Source: Elysia chlorotica
Taxonomy: Eukaryota > Mollusca > Gastropoda > Plakobranchidae
DNA length: 64,000 nucleotides
Direction: 5' to 3'
Assembly: GCA_003991915.1 (NCBI GenBank)
Contig: RQTK01000202.1
Span: 330,057 to 394,056 of the forward strand
Each line of letters begins with the position of its first letter. The stretch's first letter is position 1. The translations under genes and the position numbers were made by a program. The notes beneath the pieces are model-generated. The model was not told the DNA's origin. It saw only the letters and a program-made list of their open reading frames with translations, and ran no database searches. This document shows, piece by piece, positions 40,171 through 52,497 of the stretch.

Positions 40171-41610
40171 ATCACTGACTTTATCTTTTTATATCTCATG
40201 TCTGTACTTTCCCCTGCTATATCTAAGTCTCTTTCTCTCAAATCCATCAGGCTCTCTCTAATCTCTCTCTCTCTGTCTCTCTCTCTCTGTATGTCTCTGT
40301 CTCTGTATGTCTCTGTCCCTGTTTGTCTCTGTCTTTGCCTGTCTATGTCTCCGTTTGTCTTTCTATCTCTGTGTGTGTCTCTCTCTCTTTGTCTCTCTGC
40401 CTCTGCCTCTCTATCTCAATAACTCTCCATCTCTCTCGCTCTCTGATTCCCTGAATTCTTATCTTTGTATCAATGTATTTAAAAATCCCTACCATAAGTG
40501 TACAAGCCCTGGGCTCATGACCAGTGATTAAGCAGTTACAATCACGCCGCGCACTGATGGTGCACATTCTACATTCTCTGATTATGCGACATTTATAGAC
40601 ACTAAACTGAAATAGGCCTTGACTGGGTCCAGTAATAATAATAATAATAATAATTATAACAATAATAATAAAAATAATAACAGTTATGTTTTCAGTGATG
40701 ATACTTAAAAAAAAAACAAAGATGAAAATTATGGTGGTGTTAAACACCAACATAGCATTAAAAATAAATATAGAAGTTAAGAAATATTAAACAATGGCAT
40801 AGAAAAAAAGTAGAAAGTGTAATACTCACAAAGCGCCCTAAATATCTGTTTTACACGTTTACTTACATTAGATCTCAATTATCTAGGACCACAAATATCT
40901 CTAATACGAAGTACTTAACAATTGAAGGCCCAGTCACGTATGTTGCAATATATATAATGTTTCCTTGAAATCACAGTGCGGTGTGCAAAGAACACTCATT
41001 TCACTATTACACATCTTCAAGTGCTCCTCGTGCCTTCCAAGATTAAGGTCTTTTTTTTTTGGTGTAAATCGGATCATTCTCTCAAGTTTATCATTGTAGT
41101 AGAGCATAGATAAAACAACACTTCTTGCTTGTAAAGAGGTCATAAAAATACAATTGAGATTATGGAGATCAATAACTTTGTAGTATTCATATCTGCTCTT
41201 GCAAACATTCAAGTTGTGTCAATCGGAGCGGAATGGAAGTCGTCAGACAAGGAGTACATGTAGTAGGTACAACATCGACATAACCAGGCGCCGAACTAAG
41301 GGAAATTATACACTGTTTAAATAGGCCTCAGTCTGGGTTTGAAGCTTTAAGACAAATATAAACACTACTTATGAACCATCACATTTTTTGAAGGATCTAT
41401 CCTTCTCTAATTCGAATCTGATAAAAATCATTTGTACTATTGATGATATGTTCATAAAAAACGTTCCAATTATTATGACTTTTGAATTGACCTAAATCGT
41501 CAGAAAGTTACACCTAAAACGGAGAATACTTGACTGTCTTGTTTGATATATTTTTACGAAGAAAAAATCAAGATACATACAGGTGGATGGGACTGCTACT
41601 ACGACTGCTA
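40171..41610. other. Intergenic, simple repeats only
   Basis: (CT)-rich tract 40250-40440, (AAT)n 40633-40680; otherwise AT-rich sequence with no gene seen. Confidence 0.5.
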
Positions 41611-41611
41611 C

Positions 41612-41820
<209 letters not shown>

Positions 41821-41899
41821 AAAAATGCTACTACTACTACTACTACTAATACTGCTGCTGCTGCCGATGCTGATGCCCTTATATAGTTATAATTTGTGC

Positions 41900-42599
41900 G
41901 CTAGTGGCCTGTATCTTTATTTCTTTTTAATTGCACGTCAAGCTTACAACGTCAAAATATAGGTTGGTATCAATTGGTGCGACTTAAGCGGCGCTTTCTT
42001 GTGCAAACTTTTAAATTCACACAAAAATTCGAGCTTTGCAACTAAATTGGAGTCATGTTTGATCTGCTTTTCTTGTGGCATTTTTACTCTCATTTATCAA
42101 TGGTATACAGATCTATATCCTAAGCAACAATGTTCCAATAATTTGGTTTCAAATTTTGTTTGATCAATGTACCTACCTAAAGCTTCTTTTTCAATGTTCT
42201 AAGAAATGATTTCCTTGTGTGGAAACAACTTTTTCCTTATATAGTCTATTTGACAGACAAGGCACCGCCTTATTAGCCTTTTTATATAGACTACACTCTA
42301 TAATCAATTTAGTTGGTATCAATCAAAGCGGTTTTGCTGCGCTTTCATTAGAGGCACAACTTTTTAAATAGTAAAGCTTTTTAATTGTTTGATACAGATA
42401 CAATTATTTTGATCTGAGTTTGATTTTCTGGTACTACTTGTACCCAATTTTTTTAAATAAATTTTAAAGACTTTTAAAGACGTGCAGTTAAATTTAGCAA
42501 GTTCACAATGCCACGGTATTTAGATTGATATCAATAGAGGAACATATTACGGCGCTTTTATGCAAGGTGTCTTTTAAAAATATAACTTTCAATCTTCCA

Positions 42600-42635
<36 letters not shown>

Positions 42636-43010
42636 TTCTCTCTCTCTCTCATATATATTATATCTATCCATCTATCTATCAATTTCTCCATCTATCTACA
42701 GAATAGTAACTATTAAGACAAGAATACAGAGTTATCGAAAATCTTTTATCCCAGGAACTTCACGAAGACTATCGCAGTCGGGATTCTCTGTGCAATATAG
42801 AGTTAATAAGATAAATAATTATTTGTCCATATACTTAACATTTTTTAATGATAATATCATATTATGATACTGAGAATTGTTCGATGTGTGTGGAAATGTA
42901 ATCTGTGCACGTGAATGTTAAAGATAAGCTCTGTACTTTTGTCTTAAGGTGATTTATGTGTAAAATTAATTCATCATTGTCGGCTACGCCCAGATTATTA
43001 ACTTTCAAAC
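41900..43010. other. Intergenic AT-rich segment
   Basis: Three or four diverged segments (41215, 41960, 42310, 42520) share GGTATCAATCNNAGCG and a GCGCTTT motif, which suggests an old repeat family. (TCTG)n lies at 42601-42635. Confidence 0.4.
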
Positions 43011-43082
43011 AGGATGAATAAAATCTTATCTTTCCATATCTATCTTTCTTTCTGCCCCTCTCTATGTTCTCTCTCTGTCCTC

Positions 43083-43084
<2 letters not shown>

Positions 43085-43143
<59 letters not shown>

Positions 43144-43145
43144 TT
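43085..43145. repeat. (CT)n microsatellite
   Basis: About 25 CT repeats inside a longer pyrimidine-rich tract (43030-43260). Confidence 0.95.
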
Positions 43146-43949
43146 TTTTTCTGTGTCTGTGTCCGTCTTTCTCCCTATCTTTCTTCTTGTTTTTCACCTA
43201 TCTCTCTCCCCTCTCCCTCAGACTTCCTCACTCCCCCACTGTTAATCTATCTCTACTTGTCTCTTTATAAAACAGACTTTAAATAAAATGAATCTGAGAA
43301 TGCAGTATAGAAGCTAAATCTAGACAAAGCATCACCGCAGACAGCACCACTTTGGCTAGATTGCAGTCATTATTGGGCAGTATCTGAGCTAAGGGATCTG
43401 CTCAACCAGTACCTCCCTCAACCCAAAAAAAGTTCCTTTGGCCTAAAAAAATGCCTCACTCAAACATGAAGAGTGATGACACTGGTCTATACCAAAAGCT
43501 GCTTAACATGTCTGTTACCTTACCAGGTGTTATAACAAATAATTACACACCTGCTAAAAGAACAGACAAGACTTCGTTCTGGATTATCCATAATTGACCA
43601 CACTCAACCCATCAGCCAAACCTAGGAAAGCGTAGAAGAATACAAAATGATAATCTGCTAAACATTAATTTTGATGACGATATTGATTTCAAATAACTCT
43701 CGAAAGCTCTTGACACTTTCGACTCAATTGAGTTTTAAAAATCTCCAAGGCATCAATCCAACTTTTATAACCATCAATGGAGACATGTACAATGGGGACA
43801 CTTGCACATCAAGTCTAAAGCTTCACAAAGACAGCGAAAGGATCCCTGGACAAAAAGGGGGTAAAACGGAGTGACAGTATCTTCTCCAGACTGCATCTCT
43901 CCACCATAACACCTTCAATGCTATCGGCTAGTATGGCACGGGGATTGAC

Positions 43950-45000
43950 ACCGAAGTGGGAACAATATTTCACCTGATCTGTTCGACGACCGTGATTTTA
44001 GCGCACCACCATGAAACAAGTAAAGGGGTGCTCACCTCATTAAATAAAGTAAGTACACTTGTAGCCAAAAATGAAATTTGGAATAAAAAATATAATGCTG
44101 GACAAAAACGCATTAAAGATTTGAAAGAGCCGAATTTTTGTCAGTGATAACAACATAAGCGTTATCGATAAATAAGTTAGCCTATCTCGACAAAAGCGTG
44201 AAACAGACGAACGACATAGATCTTAAACTTATGAAACGAAGTGGACTCGCGTGGCATGCTTTTAGAAAGTGGAGTCACATTCTTGATGAACAGAAAAGTA
44301 AGTACTAAAGCAAAGACAAGACTAGTGTGTACTTAATCCACCCTGAACTAACACAATGCTGGTGAAACGTGGGCACTCTATGAAAATAAATTAGGAAGTC
44401 TAATCAGTACCGAGAGAACGATAGAAAGACACGTGATTGAGATATTCTTCTTTGAGCAAAAATCTGACACATGGATTAAACAACAGCCAGAAATCGGGGG
44501 CAACACGTGAAAGATCAAAGAATCAAAGCATGGGCTGTCCATGTATTAAGAATGTCAGACAATCCACGGACATCAAGAGCCCTATTCATGAGTGGCCGTA
44601 ACTAGGCCTAAAAAACTGACGTAGTTAGTACTAAATTTTTGACGTAGACTGAGCTGGTATTCATGGCAAATTTTTGTCGTAGACTAGCTACGTCTAAAAA
44701 ATGTAAGGAAAGTCTGAAAATGTAGACGCCATCTTGAAATTTAGCACAACATTACAAAATTATAAAAATGAAGTACCAAAAAAACTCAAATCTATTACAT
44801 CAATTGCTTAATTCCTATGAAATACTGGGCGAAATCTTTCGGTTGACCTATTTTTCTATTGCACTCTTTTGTAGATCTAAATAAAAAATTTAAATTATAG
44901 ATGAAAGTTACGTCCGACTTTTAGGCTTACGCCTTCACATGAGTACGGCCCCAAGAGTCCCCGTTACGCAAGCCTGACTTTTCCAAAGATTGCTTGTTTT
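43950..45000 (+). pseudogene. LINE reverse-transcriptase relic, split by a MITE
   Basis: Broken frames give YLDKSVKQTNDIDLKLMKRS, then WHAFRKWSHILDEQK, ETWALYENKLGSLISTERTI and ERHVIEIFFFEQKSDTWIKQ, the thumb and C-terminal order of RTE-like LINEs. It is interrupted at about 44580 and resumes at about 44953. Confidence 0.6.
44579..44952. mobile_element. MITE inserted in the LINE relic
   Basis: About 370 bp with imperfect terminal inverted repeats (GCCCTATTCATGAGTGGCCG at the left; the right end read in reverse starts GCCGTACTCATGTGAAGGCG, then CCTAAAA and GACGTA in both). A short CAAGAG repeat flanks it. Confidence 0.65.
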
Positions 45001-45009
45001 TTCATTAGA

Positions 45010-45250
45010 GTTCAACGTCAACTGTGTTGTAGATGGGTCTCAAGACTAACGTATGACAACTATACGAGCTGCTACAAAGAAACCGTGCGGAGAAATGTAA
45101 TTTATGTCACAGCCTATCACATTATACTGACACGAACCCAACCATTAGAGGGTCAAAATAACAAAATCCGACCCATGCATTTTTGACTGATGGTGGGTTT
45201 CGAACCACGGACTTCCAAGGTTGTATCTCGTGTTCTAGTTTGACCCAATT
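45010..45250 (-). mobile_element. SINE, minus orientation, diverged
   Basis: The body (ATTATACTGACACGAACCCA) and a tRNA-like head (GTTTCGAACCACGGACTTCC) are recognisable. Confidence 0.6.
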
Positions 45251-45449
45251 AGTCCAAGTCATAAGAGGTATACAGAGCATGAGGTGGAGAGATGCACATC
45301 AGTTTGGAATGCTGTGGGTGGGATACGAGAGGTGATGGTCGCAACTAGAACATGGTTTATCAGGGGCTGCTACATAGAATATACCCGCCCTATACTTAGA
45401 CCTATTTCAAGATTAAGACTGTTCAAGTACACAAGAATGACGTTGACGT

Positions 45450-45575
45450 TGAGTTGGTTTAACGACCAACGTCAGTACTATATAGACTTTATTGTGGACG
45501 GAGTCAAAGACTGATGTCTGACAGCTTTATGTGCTGCCACACGCGAAACAGGGCAAGAATACCAGTACACACAAA
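45450..45575 (-). mobile_element. SINE 3' fragment, minus orientation
   Basis: GTTGAGTTGGTTTAACGACC and GTGCTGCCACACGCGAAACA match the body and tail of the family. Confidence 0.6.
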
Positions 45576-46490
45576 GCACTTATCATATAAAACAAATATT
45601 TGATACACAAATGATAATCATAACTAGGTCTAGTTAAAAACAAATTATAAACCAGACTAAAGAATCTCATATCCAGACCGTTTATATTATAAACAAATTA
45701 TAAACCAGCCTAAAGAATTTCATATCTAGACTTACTTGTGATACGTTATCAAGCTTATCATTTTGATTTTTTGTCTAAAAAATGCAAAAAAAAATTGCTG
45801 TCTAAAATTAGAAATTATCAAATGTTACTTTTGGAACCCCTCCACGATAAATATATAATTATAATGCTGACGTTGCGGGCGAAGCAGATTGTTTTTATGT
45901 TCAATTCAATACTCTATACTGTAAGACAAGGCTCTGGGAGCGGCGGACCTGCCCTTTGGATTGTGGAGTCAGAGTTGTATCAGAAACAGAGGGAGGTTTT
46001 ATGGGGTGGATTTGGCATGTGTTGTCTCCTTCTTGACGGAGGTATTTTAAATCGCCATATCGCCATCGGACTTTCTTAAAAAAATTAAAAAATTGTACGA
46101 TTCGTACATTTTCAACACCGCTGAATGCACTACGCTATCGGTTTTTTTCAATTGCTTTGCATTCAGCGCCTTTTTACGCAGTCAAAAACACGACGTGCAT
46201 TGTATGTTCAAGCGTCATGGGGAATGTCCAAATAGGCGGATTTGAGGACGCACCACGTACGTGGGCCAGGCATCTTGTCAGGAAAAATCGAACGTAACGC
46301 GTATGTTGTATATGCGTGTCATGAAGTGGTTAAGGCAGTTGCGGTCTTCTGTAAAACCTAAATACAAAGTTGGAAGATTGGACATCATATTTAATTTCAA
46401 TAAAGAAATAGAGTGAGCCCATGTCACACAAGCACGTTATTAAAAGAACTACAGGCTCGTTTTGTGAATCGTGTCACTACACCCTTCTAT
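45576..46490. other. Intergenic segment with small palindromes
   Basis: A two-copy repeat of about 68 bp at 45635-45735 (AAACAAATTATAAACCAGNC). TTGTACGATTCGTACA is a near-perfect palindrome at about 46093, and CGCTGAATGCA ... TGCATTCAGCG a hairpin at 46122-46170. No gene. Confidence 0.5.
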
Positions 46491-46494
46491 AGTA

Positions 46495-46745
46495 TCAGGA
46501 GTGCAGTAACCCTGGGGTAGAACATCGGCTTCCGACGCAACTGGTCCGTGGTTCGAGTGTGCCGATTTTGCTCCATCCTGGTTGGGTCGGTGTCAGTTTA
46601 ATGTGGACGGCTGTCACAGGAGTCATGGTATCCCCGCCCTGTCTCGTGTGTGTCATCACATACAATTGTCAGACGTCAGTATCGGGGCCTGTCCACAACA
46701 TATCCTACTTAGTGCTGATGGTGAACGTTAAATCAACTCAACTCA
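46495..46745 (+). mobile_element. tRNA-headed SINE
   Basis: Head GGGGTAGAACATCGGCTTCC with GTGGTTCGAG, full body and tail. Same head as 37803-38060. Confidence 0.8.
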
Positions 46746-46899
46746 ACTCTTCTATAGTCTCAGACTTTACTAGGGCCTCTAGATTTAGTGAGACCAGAGA
46801 CAATAGAGCTCTCGCAGTGCAGTGCGCATCACTTAACCTCACAGTAATTCGTTGATATAATTATAATGAAAGTGTCAATCATTGTCTATCTCCCTATCG

Positions 46900-47805
46900 C
46901 AAACCCCTCTCACCTTTTCCACATTGCCTCCCCCCTCTCCCTTTTCCACCTTTTCCCACTGCCTCCCTCTTCCCTCTCCCACCTTTTCCCACTACCTCCC
47001 TCCTCCCTCCTCCCTCTCCCACCTTTTCCCACTGCCTCCCTCCTCCCTCTCCCACCTTTTCCCACTGCCTCCCTTCTCCCTCTCCCACCTTTTCCCACTA
47101 CCTCCCTTGCACCTCTCCCACCTTTTCCCACTGCCTCCCTCCTCCCTCTCCCACCTTTTCCCACTACCTCTCTCTCCCCTCTCCCACATTTTTTGCCACT
47201 GTCTCCCTCGCCCCTCTGCCACCCTTTCCCATTACCTCCCTCCCCCCTCTCCCACTTTTACCCACTGCCTCCCTCTCCCTCTCCCACCTTTTTCCACTAC
47301 CTCCCTTCACCCTTTCCCACCTTTTCCCACTACCTTCCTTCTCCCTCTCCCAACTGTTCCCTCACTGCCTCCCTCGCCCCTTTCCCCACTTTTACCCACT
47401 GCCTCCCTTCCCCTCTCCCACCTTTTCCCACTGCCTCCCTTCCCCTCTCCCACCTTTTCCCACTGCCTCCCTTCCCCTCTCCCACCTTTTCCCACTGCCT
47501 CCCTTCCCCTCTCCCACCTTTTCCCACTGCCTCCCTTCCCCTCTCCCACCTTTTCCCACTGCCTCCCTTCCCCTCTCCCACCTTTTCCCACTGCCTCCCT
47601 TCCCCTCTCCCACCTTTTCCCACTGCCTCCCTTCCCCTCTCCCACCTTTTCCCACTGCCTCTCTCTCCCCTCTCCCACATTTTTTCCCACTGCCTCCCTC
47701 CCCCTCTCCCACCTTTTGCCACTGCCTCCCTTGCACCTTTCCCACTTTTTCCCACTGCCTCCCTCGCCCCTTTCCCATTTTTTGCCACTGCCTCCCTCCA
47801 TTCGC
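46900..47805 (+). repeat. 33-bp polypyrimidine minisatellite
   Basis: Units of CTGCCTCCCTTCCCCTCTCC plus CACCTTTTCCCA, perfect in the centre (47400-47650) and degenerate at the edges. One strand is almost pure C/T. The 33-bp period creates long open frames on both strands that are not genes. Confidence 0.95.
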
Positions 47806-48469
47806 CTCCTTTTATGTACGTACTGCCACTCAGAGACAGTGCGAGGAGTCCTCCACTCCTATCTGGGCCAGTCACATAATACCATAGATCTATGCACAAT
47901 ACTGGTCTAAGTTCAGAAGTGAGACCGCACTGGTCTGTGTTCTCTGTCTTGTATGTTTTGGCCGCTTAACTTTGAATTGACCCGGATCGAGGCCTTCATA
48001 ACAACAGGTCAAGTCACCGAAATGATTGGAGAGAACACATTTTAGCCTAATAATAATAACAGGGATCTATTTCTTTTAAATTATTAGCATATTTAGTTCA
48101 AATTGATACTCAATAATGAGAAATGATCCAACTGCTCTTACAATGATAATTATAAAATTCACTTGGACTCAAATTGCAATTAATTTGTTCTCACGTCGGT
48201 GACTTTGCCTGCTATTTCTGGAAGCCTCGAACCGAACTTACTCAGTCAACTTGTCATTACACACTATTGAAAAAGAAAAGCAATGTCGAGACAATCTCAA
48301 AGTTAAAAAACAATAACAAAAAAGCAACAATACAGATCATTACGTAGCAAATGCAAAGTCAATAAGTCATGATAATTGTAATGCAAACTACAAAACCAAT
48401 GTCCTTCCCCTCCCTCCCTCTCTCCCTCTATGTTTCTCTCTTCCGTTCTCACTCTATGTTACTCACAAA

Positions 48470-48474
<5 letters not shown>
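47806..48474. other. Intergenic segment
   Basis: AT-rich, no gene or element recognised; pyrimidine-rich from 48405. Confidence 0.45.

Positions 48475-48530
<56 letters not shown>
48475..48530. repeat. (CT)n microsatellite
   Basis: About 28 CT repeats ending at a CGCAG acceptor-like site. Confidence 0.95.
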
Positions 48531-48533
<3 letters not shown>

Positions 48534-48535
48534 GA

Positions 48536-48677
48536 TCAAGTTTTGCCTCCCCGTCGCAAAACACAAATTGTCAGTTCGTCAACGGAAGCTGTTAACCGTC
48601 GTGCGACAGCCGGTGTATCAGAGAGGAACGAAAAACCACTAAAAATGGATTTCGGCTTATTGTCTGTATCTGTTTAG
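48536..48677 (+). CDS. Candidate terminal exon of an unidentified gene
   Basis: A strong acceptor (CTCTCTCTCGCAG) is followed by 141 nt open in phase 1 to a TAG: QVLPPRRKTQIVSSSTEAVN, then ATAGVSERNEKPLKMDFGLL. The composition (basic, Ser/Thr-rich) would suit a cytoplasmic tail. No partner exons were identified upstream, so it may be chance. Confidence 0.3.
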
Positions 48678-48704
48678 GATGTATGTATGAGTTGGTATAG
48701 TCGC

Positions 48705-48880
48705 TCCTTTATACTGACACTGACCCAACTAGTCACATTATACTGACACCGACCCAACCAGTCACATTATACTGACACCGACCCAACCAATCGAAGACGA
48801 AATCAATCAAATTTGTCCAATTCGTGAGTTTAAAGGTTTCCAGCGCTCTACCTCTTGTGCCAGTTGTCCCATGTAGTCTT
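48705..48880 (-). mobile_element. SINE, minus orientation, with a triplicated body segment
   Basis: CACATTATACTGACACCGAC with CCAACCAGT occurs three times in a row, followed by the tRNA-like head GGTAGAGCGCTGG in reverse. Confidence 0.65.
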
Positions 48881-48935
48881 TATGTTACGTTGACCAAAGT
48901 TAGATGCATCACGTGACCTGTGCTACGTTCCTCAG

Positions 48936-48987
48936 ACCTGGTACATCGGCATCGTCCTGTCTGGGCCTGCAGTGGTCGTAGAGCCAG
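48936..48987 (+). CDS. Candidate short exon
   Basis: Acceptor GTTCCTCAG, donor CCAG|GTGAGA, 52 nt, open in the frame TWYIGIVLSGPAVVVEP. The following intron starts with degenerate GAGATAAGAT-type repeats, like the intron after exon 4 of the receptor gene. No host gene is identified. Confidence 0.25.
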
Positions 48988-49761
48988 GTGAGATACCATG
49001 AGAATAAGACAAGATTAAATGAGCTGATATGTGTTGGGATAACATGAACAAAGATGAGATGAGATAATATGAGATACGGTGAGATTAGATGGCATCACAT
49101 GATGAGTTGACATGAGATGGGATACGATTAAGTAAGATAGGGTCAGATTAGAATAGATGATGTGAGGAGAGACGTGATCAGATACTTCACCAGGCTCACT
49201 AACCAGGCTTTAAAAAAACTCAGGATAATAATTATTGATTGATGGGCTGATTAAAAGTGATCTCTGAGTATAAATATTATCTTTTTTTTACAACAAATGC
49301 TCATATAGTGCCTAATAAGTTACTTAGGTTTCTCGAAGAAGCTTATACGGAGCTAAGATTCGAACTTTGGCCTTCCAGCTTAATAGTCCAGAGCGCTATC
49401 CAGCAGACACCCTGCCCTCCACCAGTCGTTGGCTGTGAGATCAGGATAGTGTTCAATGGCGTTTTTCTCCACTGCCAATAGCTTTGTCTGTGAGCCACAG
49501 GTGCATGCGTCATACCAGGGGTCCAGAGCATAGAACTGAAACCAACAGCTTAGCAGTACAAGCTTGTCAAATAAACATGTTAGCTCGTTCTGTTTCAGTG
49601 ACTGGCTACTCTCTGTGTGGATGTCCATTGCGGTCATAGCAGCAGTTGCCTTGCTCTTCACATCAGTAGTAAGTACAGCTTGGTGCAGGCGCACTCGTAA
49701 CGCTAGTATCGAACCCGAATTATTATGATCATGTCATTGTGACATTTATAGATGGAAATTA

Positions 49762-50250
49762 TCATATGAACCTAATGCACATCATGCGTATTTGTTGTCG
49801 ATAAGCTCTGTATTTTTTGTGCATGCCATTTTTAACCCCACCAGTAAGTGTACAATGTTGTCCGACTTGATTCGCGTACAAGGTCGGGTCATTTTGATCC
49901 ATATCCCGTAAAGAGGAAAATATAAAAGCAATGTCCAGGGTGCTATAGACCATTACCATGGGCCACCTGTTTGTTTGGCTTTTTGTGCAGACTGTGTGTG
50001 TGCCATCAGGTCTATGGTGTGAACACCACCTCATGTTGAAATTGTAAAATGCTACGACCTCCGGCAGTCCAGTGATTTTTTTGTTTTTGACTTTGACCTG
50101 GTTAGTCGTCACCATCAGGAAATTCATGATGGAAACCCTCTCCATGACCACCTTCACTGTCCTCAGACAGGCTTGTATCACCGTTCTCTTGGTCTTCTTC
50201 ACTGATATCATGTTGTAAAGCTTCAAACAAATTTCTCCTGCTGTGAGCAA
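49762..50250 (-). pseudogene. piggyBac-like transposase C-terminal relic
   Basis: On the - strand: GLPEVVAFYNFNM, then in a shifted frame GGVHTIDLMAHT, then TNRWPMVMVYSTLDIAFIF. This is the order around the third catalytic aspartate and following helix of piggyBac transposases (FYN...GGVDxxD...RWPMVxFYxxLD). The aspartate position reads His and there are frame shifts, so it is dead. Confidence 0.7.
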
Positions 50251-50259
50251 TGCTTGTTT

Positions 50260-51620
50260 TGATTGGAAGTAGGAAATTACAGGGGAACCGGAAAGGTACC
50301 TCCTATTGACAAAGGAAGATCACTCTTTTCGAGATTGAAAAAATGGGAAGAACATGTTAGATGTTTTCCGTTACATAGGCTGGTGTGTAAGCATTTCTTT
50401 ATTGCCCCCCCCCCCCTTCATTTCCACCCCCATTATTTGTCTATGGGTGAAAATGACTTGATCATGTACGTACATAATCATATTCTTATGTATGATTTTT
50501 TTCGTATTAATTTTATTAAATATAGGTCAAAGTTTGATATCATCAGTGGAAATGTTAGAATCATAGCTAGAAGATCAACTATTCACATATTGTAATGTTG
50601 GTGTAGTGACACAAATTATATGGGGTCGGGTTATTTTGACCCGACGTAGTACTGGTAAGGTTTTAAATTCCCCTTGAGGGATTTATAAATTATTGTCTTG
50701 TCTTGTCTTATCTTATCTTATGCTTTTTCTTATCTTATCTTATTTCAGTGTATCCTTACTTTTTTGGAACACATTCAGATATGGTATGGTTGTTTTGTCT
50801 ATTTTTTACGAATGTACACTGTGTGTGTTTTTTTTTAAAGAATAGAGTATGAACATAATAATGTGAATAAGCAGAAACCTAAAGAAAACTGCACGTAAGT
50901 TACAAACAAGTGACATAAATAAGTGAAGCGCAATCCCTATTATAATTGTCAGTCTGGGTTTTTTATACCCGATCTTAATGTGTTCGCTTGATTCTAAACA
51001 AAAAACCGGCACGGTGTCTCGCTGGTTTAGACATGAGACACGTAAGAGGGCTGGTTATCATAGAATTTGTGACCGTCTACGTCTTGGCAAAAATGCTGGC
51101 AGTTTTTATTACATGAGCTGATGTTGCAGCAATAGTGTTGGTAGGCATAAAAAAAGTTTGTTCAAAAGAAAATCATGACGAAAACGTAAATAGTCGTGGT
51201 AATGATGATGACTTAATATGGGCATAACATTAAAAAATTGTTTTTTTGGGAATCTCCACAAAATAATAAAGTTATTAGTAATCGGATTTATGATGACAAT
51301 GGTGGTGGCAATCTTGGTGTTCGAATAATGACGGCAATGTTGAAGAAATAAAGGTAGTGACGAGGCTAATGGATTATGTTATGTATGCGTACTCTAACAA
51401 GGACGATGCATTTTGTATTTACTCTACAAAATGTTCAAGTATGAACTTAGGATTTCTAGAAACGGGAGACTTGAAATCAATTCTTTAAGTAATTCAATAA
51501 AGAAACAAAGCAAAGAGAAGGAAGTTTGATGTCGATTTGAGCAGGCGTTTCTCCGTTGTCCTAAAAAACAATAACTATTGAAGCTATTGTTTTTAACATA
51601 AATGCAGAGATATCTCGCTC
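50260..51620. other. Intergenic segment
   Basis: AT-rich. (TCTTA)n-like short repeats lie at 50695-50745; no gene recognised. Confidence 0.5.
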
Positions 51621-52129
51621 TGTCTTTCCTTTTCTCTCTATGTCCATCCCACATTCTCTACACGAAGAGAAGAGATGAGAGAAACTAGCCTGTGTTTTCT
51701 GAAGACGGGGTCCAACTTTGCCCACATCGATGTTTACGACGGCGGGATGGATTGCTGTTGGGGCCCTGACGAGAAAAACAACGAAAACAAGAACGGCAGC
51801 TCTCAAACCTAAAGAGATATCGAGGTTGTTATGAAGGGGTGCAGACAGCTCAGTCGAAAACCCGATGGCCTTGTGACTGGAAAGATCTTGATTGGATCTA
51901 GACTGTATAGGGACTAGAGAGGAGCTCTTCCTTTTCTCTGGGTTTAACAGCTGTGGGGCACCCCTGGGGAATCCTAGAACACGGCGGCTTTGCTGCTGGT
52001 TTGATCGGCGTCACTCTACTGTACTGTCATCGACCAAGCCCCAGGTCCACTGGCCCGGGGTCCCGTCACCGTATAGAATCTTCCTTTAGAACCTAGTGTA
52101 GGCTTAGAGGGTTTTTGTCCTCACAGAAA

Positions 52130-52330
52130 ATGTTGGGGAACCAGATGGCTCAGTTGATAGTGATCTGGACAGAAGAGCAGAGAGTCCGAGGTTCCAATCA
52201 CTACATGTGCCCCTTCTTAGAAGAAACCCAACGGGGGAAATGTAATGGTCGATTCCATTTTACCTTGAGAAATTGTCAAAGCTAATCCGCCTCTAATTAC
52301 TTCAGCCGTACCCGGTAAGTGAAATCAGTC
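52130..52330 (+). mobile_element. SINE-like head in the duplication, first copy
   Basis: GGGGAACCAGATGGCTCAGT and GTCCGAGGTTCCAATCACTA resemble a tRNA-derived head; the shared SINE body is not evident. Second copy at 59495-59715. Confidence 0.4.
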
Positions 52331-52416
52331 AGAGTTGGCCTAGACCTGTGGATGCTATTTTCAATATTGACCAGACGTTTAAGTTGCACCGACTGAATCG
52401 CTTTTTATTTAATCTA

Positions 52417-52421
52417 TCTAT

Positions 52422-52495
<74 letters not shown>
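52417..52495. repeat. (TATC)n microsatellite
   Basis: About 19 units; absent from the second copy of the duplication, which has an AT-rich stretch instead. Confidence 0.95.

Positions 52496-52497
<2 letters not shown>

Noticed and set aside
46866..47910. Proline/serine-rich 340-codon proteins
   Set aside because: Frames of the polypyrimidine minisatellite, open in several frames at once.
51561..51806. Secreted small protein on the - strand (also 58903-59169)
   Set aside because: Hydrophobic start resembles a signal peptide, but there is no ATG at its start and no partner exon; conservation is explained by the recent duplication.
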